Source: Pseudoxanthomonas sp. GM95 (GTDB lineage Bacteria > Pseudomonadota > Gammaproteobacteria > Xanthomonadales > Xanthomonadaceae). Taken from it: a stretch of DNA of 64,000 nucleotides. How positions within the stretch are numbered: the first letter of the stretch is position 1; the number at the start of each line of letters is the position of its first letter. Location: contig NZ_FOAX01000001.1 in NCBI RefSeq assembly GCF_900109775.1, forward strand, positions 1,488,001 through 1,552,000, in the 5' to 3' direction. A model generated the notes under the pieces. It did no database searches. It saw only the letters and a list, made by a program, of their open reading frames with translations, and was not told where the DNA came from. Positions 1 through 8,861 of this stretch are shown here, piece by piece. The translations under genes were made by a program, and so were the position numbers.

Positions 1-318
1 GATGCGCCCGGTCGTGGTTTCGGCATAGAAGCTGGGCACCTTGCCTGACAGGGCCAGCAGCGTGTCATCACCGCCCGCGGTGAAGTCGCGCATCTGTTCG
101 CCCTGGACCACGCCCACCGAGACCGGCGTGTCCTGGAGGTTCTGCTCGCGACGCTCGGCAGTGACGGTGACTGTATCGAGTGAGGTGGCCGTGTCGCGCT
201 GCGACTGCTGCGCGCTGGCCGCGGCGCTGGTCAGAAGCAGCGCCGAGCAGGAGAGCGCAAGCGGCGTGCGGCGCAGCAAGCCCGACAAGCCGCGCGGGTG
301 GGGGAAGGTGTACTGCAT
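1..318 (-). CDS. TonB-dependent receptor, N-terminal part (cut by window edge)
   Basis: The 106 visible residues start MQYTFPHPRG. They show a signal peptide (basic start, hydrophobic LALSCSALLLTSAAASA, likely cleavage after ASA) followed by a TonB-box-like DTVTVTA stretch. The sequence NLQDTPVSVGVVQGEQM is typical of the start of the plug domain of TonB-dependent receptors in xanthomonads. Such receptors import siderophores, vitamins or plant-derived sugars across the outer membrane using TonB/ExbBD energy. The substrate cannot be told because the barrel lies beyond the window. The gene reads leftwards out of the window and has no visible partner. The family call is fairly sure from this N-terminus. 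Confidence 0.8.
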   Translation of the reverse strand, partial: MQYTFPHPRGLSGLLRRTPLALSCSALLLTSAAASAQQSQRDTATSLDTVTVTAERREQNLQDTPVSVGVVQGEQMRDFTAGGDDTLLALSGKVPSFYAETTTGRI

Positions 319-569
319 GGGATCAATCCTTGAGGGGCGCACGGAAAAGCGGGAGAGGACAGGCGCAGGTCCCAGCCGGCGCGAATGTGTCGCGCGGCGC
401 CACGGTATGGCAGATCTATTGCCGATCCGTTGCAGCCAGTGCTGCATCACAGCAAATCCATGCTCGCGGTTTGCGCGCAGAAAGTGTGATTGCGTTCCGA
501 CGACCGGCGCGATCAGCGTCGCGCCTGCGGGGCAGACTTCATGCCCCTTCCCCCGAACGGTAGACGCGC

Positions 570-758
570 ATGACCTTCTATTGTCACGACAGTGGTTACG
601 GCCTTCTGATCAGCACCCGGCCCCGCAGGAAACAGTGGCTTGGCACCGTGCAGATCTGCGATCAGTCGACCGGTCAGGTTGCACAGGTGATCCAGGGTCC
701 GGCGCTGAGCTCACCGGACGAGGCCGTCAGCACGGCCGAGGTGCTGGGACGTCAGTGA
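570..758 (+). CDS. Small hypothetical protein, 62 aa
   Basis: I cannot assign a function. The sequence MTFYCHDSGYGLLISTRPRR is followed by a W-x-G-x-V-x-I-x-D pattern and a DEA-x-S-x-A segment near the C-terminus. This pattern (short beta-hairpin layout, then a helix starting at a DEA motif) is common in small uncharacterised proteobacterial proteins. Support comes mainly from context: a rho-independent terminator in the same direction begins 117 bases after the stop, and there is no competing plausible gene. Against it, the Shine-Dalgarno site is weak. It could be a chance frame. Confidence 0.4.
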   Translation: MTFYCHDSGYGLLISTRPRRKQWLGTVQICDQSTGQVAQVIQGPALSSPDEAVSTAEVLGRQ

Positions 759-874
759 ATCCACCGGGCCAGGCATCCGGCCAGCGCTGCCGCAGGGCAG
801 GGGCACGCCGCATAAGCGGTCATGTTCGATGCGCACACGATGCGCGTCAGAGATGCTCGTTCCCTGATCCGAGC

Positions 875-906
875 AAAGCCTCGGCGCTCTCCCGCCGGGG
901 CTTTTT
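875..906 (+). terminator. Rho-independent terminator, plus strand
   Basis: A 12-bp stem (875-886 with 893-904, one G-T pair) with a 6-base loop ends in a T-rich stretch at 902-910. It is correctly oriented to end transcription from the small gene at 570-758. Confidence 0.7.
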
Positions 907-939
907 CGTTTCCAACCGCTGGTGCGGCTGCTCAGCCGC

Positions 940-974
940 AAAAAAAAAGCCCCGGCGGGGAGGACGCCAGGGCT
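940..974 (-). terminator. Rho-independent terminator, minus strand
   Basis: Read on the minus strand, a 10-bp stem (974-965 with 957-948, one G-T pair) with a 7-base loop is followed by nine T residues (complement of the A run 940-948). It lies about 175 bases after the stop of the SGNH hydrolase gene at 1148 and is its probable terminator. Confidence 0.8.
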
Positions 975-1147
975 CGGTTGGTTCGGACAGTGTTGGGGAC
1001 CGGTTGACGGCCTTCGCCACGCGAAATCACACCATCTGCCAACTGCCGGGGTTTTCTCATCCGAAGCGGCACTGCCGGCTAATCCGCAGGCGCCATGATC
1101 GGCTGCTTAAACGGCATCACGATGACAGGCCGCCGGGTCGCAGGCGC

Positions 1148-2026
1148 TCAGCCAACCGCTGCCCGTTTTGCTGCCGGCAGCGCGGCTCGGATCGCGGTGT
1201 TGAAGTGCGCAGACAGCACACCGAAGCCGGCTTCGGTCGGATGGATCTCGTCGTACCAGAAGGTGGGATCGGTGGCCTCGGTGACGGCGCTGAAGTCGGC
1301 AAAGGAGAACAGGCCTGAGAACGCATCGCGGCTTGGTATCAGGACCTGATCACGGAACCCCCGCACTAGCAGCAGGTCGGCGAAGCGCTTGGCTTCATCC
1401 TTGCTGCCCAGCACGTCTTTCATCGGCGGCCAAAGCCACGGGCCGACGTTGCCGATCAGCGGCGAGAGCAGGCCAAGGTTCTTGATGCTCGTCGCGCCGG
1501 CTTCTCCGATCTTCTGCAGCGGTGCATATCCATGACCCACGACACGGAAGTTGCCGCCCACGGTGCCCAGCGTGTTGAGCGCGTTGGCATAGCGCTTGCG
1601 CAGCGTGTCGAATGTGCCCGCATCGACCAGGCGCTCGAATGCCTGCGTGGCGTCCATGCGGCCTGCGCCGGCAAAGATCGCCTGCAGGCGATCGGCCAAG
1701 GCATCGTTGCCTCCAATGCTCAGGCAGACCAGGTCGAACTCACGCGACTTCAGGCGCTCGGCCTGGTCGCGGCAGGCCGTCGGCGTCAGTAGCTTGGCTG
1801 CGGTCAGTCCCGGACCGCCCTGGCGCAGGGAAATCCCGGTGATGCGGGCGAAGCTGTTCCAGTAGAGGTTCTTGTAGAGGGGCGTGCTGAACCAGGAATC
1901 GCCCCAGTACATGATAGCCGGCCGGGTCTGGAGCACCTCGCGCCAAACCTGGCGTTTGCGGCTGGACGGTGTCCCAGAGGCGTCCTTGACTGCGTCCCAA
2001 TTGTCGTAAGTGCGCTGCAGCTGCAT
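1148..2026 (-). CDS. SGNH/GDSL-type hydrolase
   Basis: A predicted 292-aa esterase/lipase-like hydrolase. Block I appears as MYWGDSWFSTP with the nucleophile Ser in GDSW. Block III appears as SIGGNDALADR, and block V as DEIHPTEAGF carrying the catalytic Asp and His. These are the SGNH-family landmarks, although the first block departs from strict GDSL. I chose the ATG at 2026 because AAGGA lies about 8 bases upstream. A longer reading frame exists upstream but would overlap the divergent patatin gene's control region. No signal peptide is evident, so a cytoplasmic location is likely. The gene is divergent from the patatin-like gene, so both may act on lipids or esters. The substrate is unknown. 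Confidence 0.8.
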   Translation of the reverse strand: MQLQRTYDNWDAVKDASGTPSSRKRQVWREVLQTRPAIMYWGDSWFSTPLYKNLYWNSFARITGISLRQGGPGLTAAKLLTPTACRDQAERLKSREFDLVCLSIGGNDALADRLQAIFAGAGRMDATQAFERLVDAGTFDTLRKRYANALNTLGTVGGNFRVVGHGYAPLQKIGEAGATSIKNLGLLSPLIGNVGPWLWPPMKDVLGSKDEAKRFADLLLVRGFRDQVLIPSRDAFSGLFSFADFSAVTEATDPTFWYDEIHPTEAGFGVLSAHFNTAIRAALPAAKRAAVG

Positions 2027-2180
2027 GACGAGATCCTTTCGATGGCCTGGCCCTTCAAACGCAGGATGCACGATTGCGCAGCCATTGGCCGGTGCCGTGC
2101 CCACCGGCCGTTGTGCTGCATCAGGGGCGCAGGACCGGGGGCGGTGCCTCGGGCGATCAAGGCGCACTTGCGCCTGCCAA

Positions 2181-2186
2181 GGGAGG
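2181..2186 (+). promoter_or_regulatory. Ribosome binding site that sets a GTG start
   Basis: GGGAGG lies 6 bases before the GTG at 2193. It is the best Shine-Dalgarno match near the start of the patatin-like gene and favours this start over the ATG at 2010, which would overlap the divergent SGNH hydrolase gene. Confidence 0.65.
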
Positions 2187-2192
2187 CGTCCG

Positions 2193-5100
2193 GTGCGTTT
2201 GCAGACGGTGGTATCCAATCTTCAGGCGCGTATGCGCCCGCCCGCGCGCGATGTGGATCTGGCATCGGTCAAGGACGCCGAACTGCGCACCATCCTGGGC
2301 ACGCGCGACGATGCCCTGGTCGAGCGGGCCGAGCCGTGGGGCATCGCGTTATCCGGAGGCGGCATCCGGAGCGCCACCTTCTCACTGGGTGTGCTGCAGA
2401 CGCTGGCGCGCGCGCGCTTGCTGACCTGTTTCCACTACCAATCCACCGTCTCCGGCGGAGGCTACGCAGGGGCGCTGCTGCAGGGACTGATCCGGCGGCG
2501 CGGATTCGACGGCGCCATGGAGGCCTTGGCGGCACATTCGGGCGAGGGCGCAGGAGCTGAGACCCGGCGGCCGGTACGACACCTGCGCGAGTACAGCAAC
2601 TATCTGGCCCCCAGGAAATCGCTGTTCTCCGGTGACACCCTTGGCATGGTCGGCACCTACGTGCGCAACGTGCTGCTGGTGCAGACCCAGCTCTGTGCGC
2701 TCATCCTGGGACTGAGCCTGCTGCCGCTGCTCCTATATGCCGCGATGGCCTGGGTGGTGCGTGTCGCCGCATGGTTGCCGCAGCTGCTGGCGACGGTGAC
2801 CGGTGTGGCCGCCGTGATGCTGCTCGGCCTGGTCACGACCTGGATGAAACCACGCAAGCTTGCGAGCCTCCAGGCAGCAGCGCCTTCGGCCGCTGCGTCA
2901 CCGTCGCCCCTGGTCGTGGGCAGTGCCGTTGCGGTGATCGTGCTGCTGGCCGTGTCTTCCTTCCTCGGTGCGGTTGGCCTTGCGGCAGGCGGGGGACTGC
3001 CGGGACCAATGGATGCGCTATTCGACCGATGGCTGCCTGCCTGGCCTGCGGACTGGCGCCTGGGCTGGACGACGGCGCTGATCTATTTCCTGGCCTGGAT
3101 GCTGTGGTTCGTCATCGATCTACGCAAGGAGACGACCGGCGATACGGTGGCTTCGCCGCTGCGACAGCATCGGTTCCGATTCGTACTGGCTGCGGCACTG
3201 GCTTCGGTGTTTGCCCGTTATGCGATCACCACCTCGCAAACCCTGCTGGTGATGATGGGACGGGAAGGGACCCTCTGGCACGCCATGAGCCTGGGGCCGG
3301 TGGTGATGATGGCGGCGGTCACGCTCACCGGCATCGTGCAGGTGGGACTTGCAGGACCATCCCTCTCGGACCAGCAGCGCGAGATCTGGGCGCGCGTTGG
3401 CGGCAAGACCGCTGGTCTTGTGGTCCTGGGGATCGCGCTGACGCTGGTGCTGACCGTTTACGGGCCCTGGGCCATCGCGGCGCTGACCCAGCTTGGCGGC
3501 AGCCAGGCCGGCAACGCCTGGAGCAAGTGGGGCGGTTGGACCGGCGTCGCCACCTGGGTGGCCACCACGGGGATCGGCCTGCTGACTGCCTCGGGCAAGC
3601 GCTCGGGCGATGCGACCTCCGGCAGCGGGCGGGTGCTGGACGCGGTGGCACGGGTGGCGCCCTGGGTTTTCCTGCTGGGCCTGCTGGTGCTGCTGAGTCT
3701 GGCGGGGCAGGGCGTGCTGCAGTTGCTGCTGCGCCACGCCGATCCACTTGCCCCGGCGGCTCCGTTTACACATGCGGCATTGCACGATTATCTGGTCGCA
3801 TTGGGAGGCGGTGCCAGAGCACACTGGCTAACCATCGCGCTGCTGGCTGCAGCAGCGGGCGCGGTCTGGGCGCTGTTTGGATGGGCAGTGAACGTGAACG
3901 AGTTCAGCCTCAATGCCTTCTACCGCAACCGGCTGGTGCGCTGCTATCTCGGCGCCAGCAACGATGCGCGTGATCCCGAGCCCACCACCAACTTCGATGT
4001 CCACGACGACCTGCTGCTGGCGGACCTGATCGACGGCCCTCGGCTGGGTAGAACCCGACCGTTGTTCCCGCTGATCGGGACGACCCTCAACCTGGTGGCA
4101 ACCAAGCAGCTCGACTGGCAGGACCGCAAGGGCGCGTCCTTCTGCCTCTCTCCCTTGTTCTGCGGCTACCTGCCACCGGACTCACGGCCTGAAGGGCGCG
4201 CGATCGGTGATCGCAAGGTTCGTGTGGCGGCATCGGCATTGGCAACGCCTGGAGGCTCGCCGGAAGCGCCTGATACGCCCGCGCCACCGCCCGCGCCGCC
4301 AGACGCAGGCACGCTGGCTGAAGCGCTTTCGCTGGGTGGCGCGGTGGCGATCTCTGGCGCTGCAGTCAGCCCGAACATGGGCTACCACAGCTCACCGGCA
4401 GTGACCTTCCTGCTGACGTTGTTTGATACCCGCCTGGGTTGGTGGCTGCCGAACCTGGCCCATCGCAACCCGGCCAAGGCCGATGCGACGCCCTTCTTCG
4501 GGCGCTGGCTGATTGCCGAACTGCTCGGACGCACCGACGACGGCGGCAAGTATGTGCACCTCTCCGATGGCGGGCACTTCGAGAACCTGGGCCTGTACGA
4601 GTTGGTGCGTCGGCGCTGCCGCTTCGTGCTGTGCGTGGATGCGGCTGCCGATCCGTCGGGCGTGTTCTCCGATCTGGGCAATGCCGTGCAGAAGTGCCGC
4701 GTCGACTTCGGTGCAGAGATCGAGCTGGACACCTCGCCGCTACGGCCGGGCCCCGAGGGCGTGGCAGAGCGGAGCTGCGCGGTTGGGCGCATCACCTACG
4801 CAGATGGAAGTGTCGGGACGTTGTTGTATCTGAAACCCGCGCTGACAGGGCTTGAGCCCTCTGACGTGCAGCACTACGCACGATCACACCCGACCTTTCC
4901 CCATGAGCCGACCATCGACCAGTATTTCGATGAGGCGCAATTTGAGAGCTATCGCAGGCTGGGCCAGGATGTGGCGATGCGTGCGCTGGAGCCCGTGCTT
5001 CAGCGCATCGGCGCCGAAGAACTTTTTTACCGGGACCAGCTGGCTATCCGTGACTCAGCGAAAAAGCAGATGTTCCTGCGCGCCCTGACGCACCACTGGG

Positions 5101-6032
5101 CGCCCTCGGCCAAAGACGGCGGAACACGCTCGGCCCAGCACGGCGAGACCTTGTCCCGTTTGATGGCCACGCTGCGTGATACGCCTGCATTGGCGGTCCT
5201 CGATGCCCAGATCTATCCGGCATGGACCGATCTGGTACCAGGGCAAGCCAGTCGCAGCGACGGCCATGTGCCGAGCGCAAGCGAACGACGCACGCGGCTG
5301 CCGGCCACGGAGGACTTCCGTACCTGCTTCTACTTCTGCCAGGAACAGATCCGGCTGATGGAATCGGTCTACCTGGACCTTGACCTAGAGCGGGCCTGGA
5401 ATCATCCGGACAATCGCGGCTGGATGAGTCTGTTCCGGCATTGGACCGGGAGCGCGATGTTCCGCGTCGCCTGGACCATGGGCGTACCGACCTTCGGCGC
5501 GCGCTTTGTGGCGTTCTGCGAGCAGCGGCTTGGTGTCCCGCGACTGGATAACACTGATCGTGACCGGCATGCCCTGCGTGTGCAGCAGATCCACGTCCCC
5601 AGGCGCGAGGACTGGCTTCCCACATGCCGCAGCCTCTGTGACGCAGGTGAGATCAACCACGTGGAGCATGCGCTGCTGACCGCGAAGCGACCCATGCTCC
5701 TCGAAGACGGACTCCATCCCGATCGCCTGCTGCTATTGAAGCTGCGCTGGGACGCAATCCTTCCGCGCGATACGGCCAAGCTTCAGGCCAGTACGTTGGG
5801 CGTGTTGGTGCTGTCAGGAAAAACGCTGCGGCTGATCCGTATCCAGGACCGTTTGCGGAAGCTGGGGCTTGGCGCCGAACTGCTCAGGCTCGCTCACGCA
5901 GGGCAATACGATATCCAACACGTCGATATCCGCAGCGGCAGATATAGCATCGCCGGCATCTGTCACCGACGGACTGCTCAAGCGCTGAATGAAGTCGTGC
6001 AGCAGATGGTCATTCGCTCGAAGATCCACTGA
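2193..6032 (+). CDS. Giant membrane-embedded patatin-like phospholipase, 1279 aa
   Basis: A patatin-like acyl hydrolase interrupted by a large membrane domain. The oxyanion loop GGGIRS is near residue 54. The nucleophile elbow STVSGGGY puts Ser at residue 87. The catalytic Asp is in SDGGHFENLGLYE at residue 792. About ten hydrophobic segments lie in between (roughly residues 165-600). Patatins cleave fatty acyl chains from glycerolipids with a Ser-Asp dyad. Usual single-domain patatins have about 300 residues, with Ser and Asp some 150-200 apart, so the roughly 700-residue separation is notable. The C-terminal 450 residues after the DGG motif have no domain I can name. The gene reads alone and ends before a 475-base gap. 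Confidence 0.8.
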   Translation: MRLQTVVSNLQARMRPPARDVDLASVKDAELRTILGTRDDALVERAEPWGIALSGGGIRSATFSLGVLQTLARARLLTCFHYQSTVSGGGYAGALLQGLIRRRGFDGAMEALAAHSGEGAGAETRRPVRHLREYSNYLAPRKSLFSGDTLGMVGTYVRNVLLVQTQLCALILGLSLLPLLLYAAMAWVVRVAAWLPQLLATVTGVAAVMLLGLVTTWMKPRKLASLQAAAPSAAASPSPLVVGSAVAVIVLLAVSSFLGAVGLAAGGGLPGPMDALFDRWLPAWPADWRLGWTTALIYFLAWMLWFVIDLRKETTGDTVASPLRQHRFRFVLAAALASVFARYAITTSQTLLVMMGREGTLWHAMSLGPVVMMAAVTLTGIVQVGLAGPSLSDQQREIWARVGGKTAGLVVLGIALTLVLTVYGPWAIAALTQLGGSQAGNAWSKWGGWTGVATWVATTGIGLLTASGKRSGDATSGSGRVLDAVARVAPWVFLLGLLVLLSLAGQGVLQLLLRHADPLAPAAPFTHAALHDYLVALGGGARAHWLTIALLAAAAGAVWALFGWAVNVNEFSLNAFYRNRLVRCYLGASNDARDPEPTTNFDVHDDLLLADLIDGPRLGRTRPLFPLIGTTLNLVATKQLDWQDRKGASFCLSPLFCGYLPPDSRPEGRAIGDRKVRVAASALATPGGSPEAPDTPAPPPAPPDAGTLAEALSLGGAVAISGAAVSPNMGYHSSPAVTFLLTLFDTRLGWWLPNLAHRNPAKADATPFFGRWLIAELLGRTDDGGKYVHLSDGGHFENLGLYELVRRRCRFVLCVDAAADPSGVFSDLGNAVQKCRVDFGAEIELDTSPLRPGPEGVAERSCAVGRITYADGSVGTLLYLKPALTGLEPSDVQHYARSHPTFPHEPTIDQYFDEAQFESYRRLGQDVAMRALEPVLQRIGAEELFYRDQLAIRDSAKKQMFLRALTHHWAPSAKDGGTRSAQHGETLSRLMATLRDTPALAVLDAQIYPAWTDLVPGQASRSDGHVPSASERRTRLPATEDFRTCFYFCQEQIRLMESVYLDLDLERAWNHPDNRGWMSLFRHWTGSAMFRVAWTMGVPTFGARFVAFCEQRLGVPRLDNTDRDRHALRVQQIHVPRREDWLPTCRSLCDAGEINHVEHALLTAKRPMLLEDGLHPDRLLLLKLRWDAILPRDTAKLQASTLGVLVLSGKTLRLIRIQDRLRKLGLGAELLRLAHAGQYDIQHVDIRSGRYSIAGICHRRTAQALNEVVQQMVIRSKIH

Positions 6033-6507
6033 CGAGGACTCCAAGATCGGATCTAAGCCGATTGATTCTAAAAAGTTTCAACGAAGGGCGACACGCGTGC
6101 CTTGCTTCTTGCGGTTCGAATGCCGCGCTACCTACCCACACACATATCGATGCGCATCGATCGAGTGTGGGCTCCGAAGAAATCGACGCCGTAAGCGCCC
6201 AGTCTTGAGTACGGGAGCGCTGGAATTTCCTGCCAGGCGTCCGGTTGGCAAGGCAGGTGGATGCAGAGGCGTTCCACGCATGGCGTGCTCCCGTCGGCAG
6301 AAAGTATTAGCACGCGCCTGCGGAGTGGCCACTACGCCCAGTCCAATCAACCAGCGGCTTTGCCCGTCGCACGAGGGTGATCGTCCTCGGACAAGTACAT
6401 CAAAGCGGCCTGTCCTGCCCTAGCGGGTTCAGGCGTTGTGGCGTGTGCAGCACAAAACACCGACCTTCTTTGTCCCCGTTTCGCCATGACCGTCATGGGC
6501 GTACCGC
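6033..6507. other. Non-coding region upstream of the EPS/assembly-line operon
   Basis: No convincing gene lies here. The most striking element is the dyad at 6135-6171. The rest probably holds the terminator of the patatin-like gene and the promoter of the tviB-like operon, but I cannot pick out a clear -35/-10 pair by eye. Confidence 0.6.
6135..6171. repeat. 37-base two-part inverted repeat
   Basis: The centre is a perfect 16-bp palindrome, ATCGATGCGCATCGAT (6146-6161). It is flanked by a second matched pair, CCCACAC (6135-6141) and GTGTGGG (6165-6171). No T tract follows on either strand, so a simple rho-independent terminator is unlikely. A repressor/activator operator for the operon starting at 6508, or an RNA hairpin ending the patatin transcript, are both possible. 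Confidence 0.6.
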
Positions 6508-7785
6508 ATGCAGACTTTGGAAGAAAGCAGGATCGCCATCATCGGCTTGGGCTACGTCGGGCTGCCATTGGCGGTGGAATTCGGGAAGCGCTACCCGACC
6601 CTGGGTTTTGACATCAACGCAGCACGGGTCGAGGAGCTGTTGGCAGGTCGGGACAGCACGCTTGAGGCGAGCGCGGAGGAACTGGCGGCCGCCACGCTTT
6701 TGACTTTCAGCACGCTTCTGGAAGACCTGCGGTCCTGCAACGTCTATATCGTCACCGTGCCCACGCCCATCGATGCCGCCAAGCGGCCCGATTTGGTTCC
6801 GCTGATTCGCGCGAGCCAGACGCTCGCGCAAGTGCTGGAGCCCGGAGATGTCGTGATTTACGAGTCCACCGTGTACCCGGGCTGCACGGAAGAAGTCTGC
6901 GTCCCGCTATTGGAGGGTGGCTCGCAGCTGGCGTTCAACCGCGACTTCTTCGTGGGCTACAGCCCGGAGCGGATCAACCCGGGCGACAAGCAGCACCGGG
7001 TTACTTCGATCCTCAAAGTAACTTCAGGATCGACGCCGGAGACCGCAGATTTCGTCAATCGCCTCTACGGCTCCATCATCACTGCGGGGACCCACCAGGC
7101 CAGTTGCATCAAGGTGGCCGAGGCGGCGAAGGTCATCGAGAACACGCAGCGCGACCTCAACATCGCGTTGGTGAACGATCTGGCGATCTTGTTCAACAAA
7201 TTGGGGATCGACACGCTGGAGGTGCTGCAGGCAGCAGGCACCAAATGGAACTTTCTCCCGTTCCGGCCCGGGCTGGTCGGCGGTCATTGCATCAGCGTCG
7301 ACCCTTATTACCTGACGCACAAGGCGCAGGAGGTCGGCCACCACCCGGACGTGATTCTGGCAGGCCGGCGCACCAACGACGGAATGGGGCCTTACATCGC
7401 CAGCGAGGTGATCCGGCTCATGGTGCGCAAAGGCATCAATCCGGTGAGTGCCCGCGTGCTGCTGTTGGGGCTGGCCTTCAAGGAAAACTGTCCGGACCTA
7501 CGCAACACGCGGGTGGTCGACATCATGCGGGCACTGGGCGGCTACAGCGTGCAAGTCGACGTGCACGATCCCTGGGTCGATGCCAGTCAGGCTGCGCACG
7601 AGTATGGCCTTTCGATGACCGAGCAGCCCGCACATGGGAACTACGACGCGGTCGTGCTCGCAGTCGGGCACAAGCAGTTTGGGGCCTTGGGCGCCGAAGG
7701 CGTGCGCGCTTTCTGCAAACCCGAGTCAGTGGTCTATGACGTGAAGTACGTGCTGCCGCGCGAAGCGGTGGACGGGAGGCTGTGA
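6508..7785 (+). CDS. tviB: UDP-N-acetyl-hexosamine 6-dehydrogenase (Vi antigen TviB type)
   Basis: A nucleotide-sugar dehydrogenase of 425 aa that oxidises C6 of a UDP-sugar twice using NAD, giving a UDP-uronic acid. The Rossmann motif [18 protein letters not shown] is at the N-terminus. The catalytic Cys261 sits in [12 protein letters not shown], and [19 protein letters not shown] belongs to the C-terminal UDP-binding domain. The VTVPTPID and [12 protein letters not shown] segments are closest to the TviB/WbpO group, which acts on UDP-GlcNAc/GalNAc, rather than to UDP-glucose dehydrogenase. The following gene, overlapping by one base, is a TviC-like epimerase, which strengthens the N-acetylhexosaminuronate assignment. 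The protein is cytoplasmic and supplies a precursor for the polysaccharide locus. Confidence 0.88.
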   Translation: MQTLEESRIAIIGLGYVGLPLAVEFGKRYPTLGFDINAARVEELLAGRDSTLEASAEELAAATLLTFSTLLEDLRSCNVYIVTVPTPIDAAKRPDLVPLIRASQTLAQVLEPGDVVIYESTVYPGCTEEVCVPLLEGGSQLAFNRDFFVGYSPERINPGDKQHRVTSILKVTSGSTPETADFVNRLYGSIITAGTHQASCIKVAEAAKVIENTQRDLNIALVNDLAILFNKLGIDTLEVLQAAGTKWNFLPFRPGLVGGHCISVDPYYLTHKAQEVGHHPDVILAGRRTNDGMGPYIASEVIRLMVRKGINPVSARVLLLGLAFKENCPDLRNTRVVDIMRALGGYSVQVDVHDPWVDASQAAHEYGLSMTEQPAHGNYDAVVLAVGHKQFGALGAEGVRAFCKPESVVYDVKYVLPREAVDGRL

Positions 7786-8846
7786 TGGCGACGCTCAATG
7801 CTTTGCTGCCGCGTGATATCCAAGCGCGCATGGACCGGGAAACCGGAACCTGGTTGGTCACCGGCGCGGCCGGCTTCATTGGCTCCAACCTGGTCGAGGC
7901 CCTCCTGGGCCTCGGTCAGCGGGTCATCGGGCTGGACAACTTTTCCACTGGCCATCAGCGCAACCTTGACGAGGTCCAACGCCTCGTGGGGGCGCAGGCC
8001 TGGGCACGCTTCAGCTTCATCCGCGGCGATACGTGCGACATGCGTGCTTGCCGGATGGCGTGTTCCGGGGTCCGCCACGTCTTGCACCAGGCTGCGCTGG
8101 GATCGGTGCCGCGCTCGATCGACGATCCGATCGATGCCCATGCGTCCAACGTGACAGGATTCCTCAACATGCTGGTGGCGGCGCGCGACGCGGGCGTGCA
8201 CAGCTTTACTTATGCCGCCTCCAGTTCCACCTACGGCGACGAGCCGACCCTTCCCAAGGTGGAGGATGTCATCGGTCGACCGCTCTCTCCCTATGCGGCG
8301 ACCAAGTTCTTCAATGAGCTCTATGCCGAGGTTTTCGCTCGCTGCTACGACTTCAGAGCCATCGGCCTGCGCTACTTCAATGTATTTGGACGCCGTCAGG
8401 ATCCACATGGCGCATACGCCGCGGTGATCCCGCAATGGATCGCCACGATGCTGCGCGACGAGGCTGTGGCCATCAATGGCGATGGCGAAACCACGCGCGA
8501 CTTTTGTCATGTCGCCAATGCGGTACAGGCCAATCTACGTGCGGCGCTGGCTTCACAGGAGCATCGCAACCTGGTCTACAACGTCGCCGTTGGCAAGAGC
8601 AACAGCCTTAATAGCTTGTTTGAAGCACTGGTGACGCAGCTTGCAGCCATGGGTGTGCGCTATGCGCGGCAACCGCTCTATCGAGAATTCCGCGCCGGCG
8701 ACGTCCGCCACTCGCTCGCCGATGTCAGCCGCGCTTCCGAAAGGTTGGGTTATGCACCCACGCACACTTTGCCCGATGGATTGCGCGAGGCGATGCCTTG
8801 GTACCTGGAGTTCATGTCCCATCAGGCGGACGCCAACGTCGCTTGA
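7785..8846 (+). CDS. tviC: UDP-N-acetyl-hexosamine/uronate 4-epimerase (TviC/WbpP type)
   Basis: An extended short-chain dehydrogenase of 353 aa. The NAD site TGAAGFIGS is near residue 27, and the catalytic Tyr170 and Lys174 are in SPYAATK. The C-terminal half carries the family's [12 protein letters not shown] motif. TviC/WbpP enzymes invert C4 of UDP-GlcNAc(A) to UDP-GalNAc(A). Together with the preceding dehydrogenase this gives the Vi-antigen pair for UDP-GalNAcA. The ATG overlaps the tviB-like stop (TGATG), so the two are translationally coupled. A GTG three bases earlier is also possible. The exact substrate order is not visible from sequence. Confidence 0.85.
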   Translation: MATLNALLPRDIQARMDRETGTWLVTGAAGFIGSNLVEALLGLGQRVIGLDNFSTGHQRNLDEVQRLVGAQAWARFSFIRGDTCDMRACRMACSGVRHVLHQAALGSVPRSIDDPIDAHASNVTGFLNMLVAARDAGVHSFTYAASSSTYGDEPTLPKVEDVIGRPLSPYAATKFFNELYAEVFARCYDFRAIGLRYFNVFGRRQDPHGAYAAVIPQWIATMLRDEAVAINGDGETTRDFCHVANAVQANLRAALASQEHRNLVYNVAVGKSNSLNSLFEALVTQLAAMGVRYARQPLYREFRAGDVRHSLADVSRASERLGYAPTHTLPDGLREAMPWYLEFMSHQADANVA

Positions 8847-8861
8847 TTTCGTGCGATCACG

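Larger units (their letters stand above)
319..1147. other. Mostly non-coding region between two minus-strand genes
   Basis: This stretch holds the upstream region of the TonB receptor gene, one possible small plus-strand gene (570-758) and two back-to-back rho-independent terminators (875-906 plus, 940-974 minus). A long plus-strand open frame crosses it, but it runs antisense into two real genes and its translation has no domain character. I see nothing else in it. Confidence 0.6.

Noticed and set aside
41..1318. 425-codon plus-strand open frame
   Set aside because: It is antisense to the TonB receptor and SGNH hydrolase genes and crosses two terminators. The translation is Arg/Ser/Cys-rich with no domain character.
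6111..6126. tRNA T-arm-like sequence GGTTCGAATGCC
   Set aside because: No acceptor stem, anticodon arm or CCA fits around it. It is a chance match and I do not call a tRNA or an attachment site.
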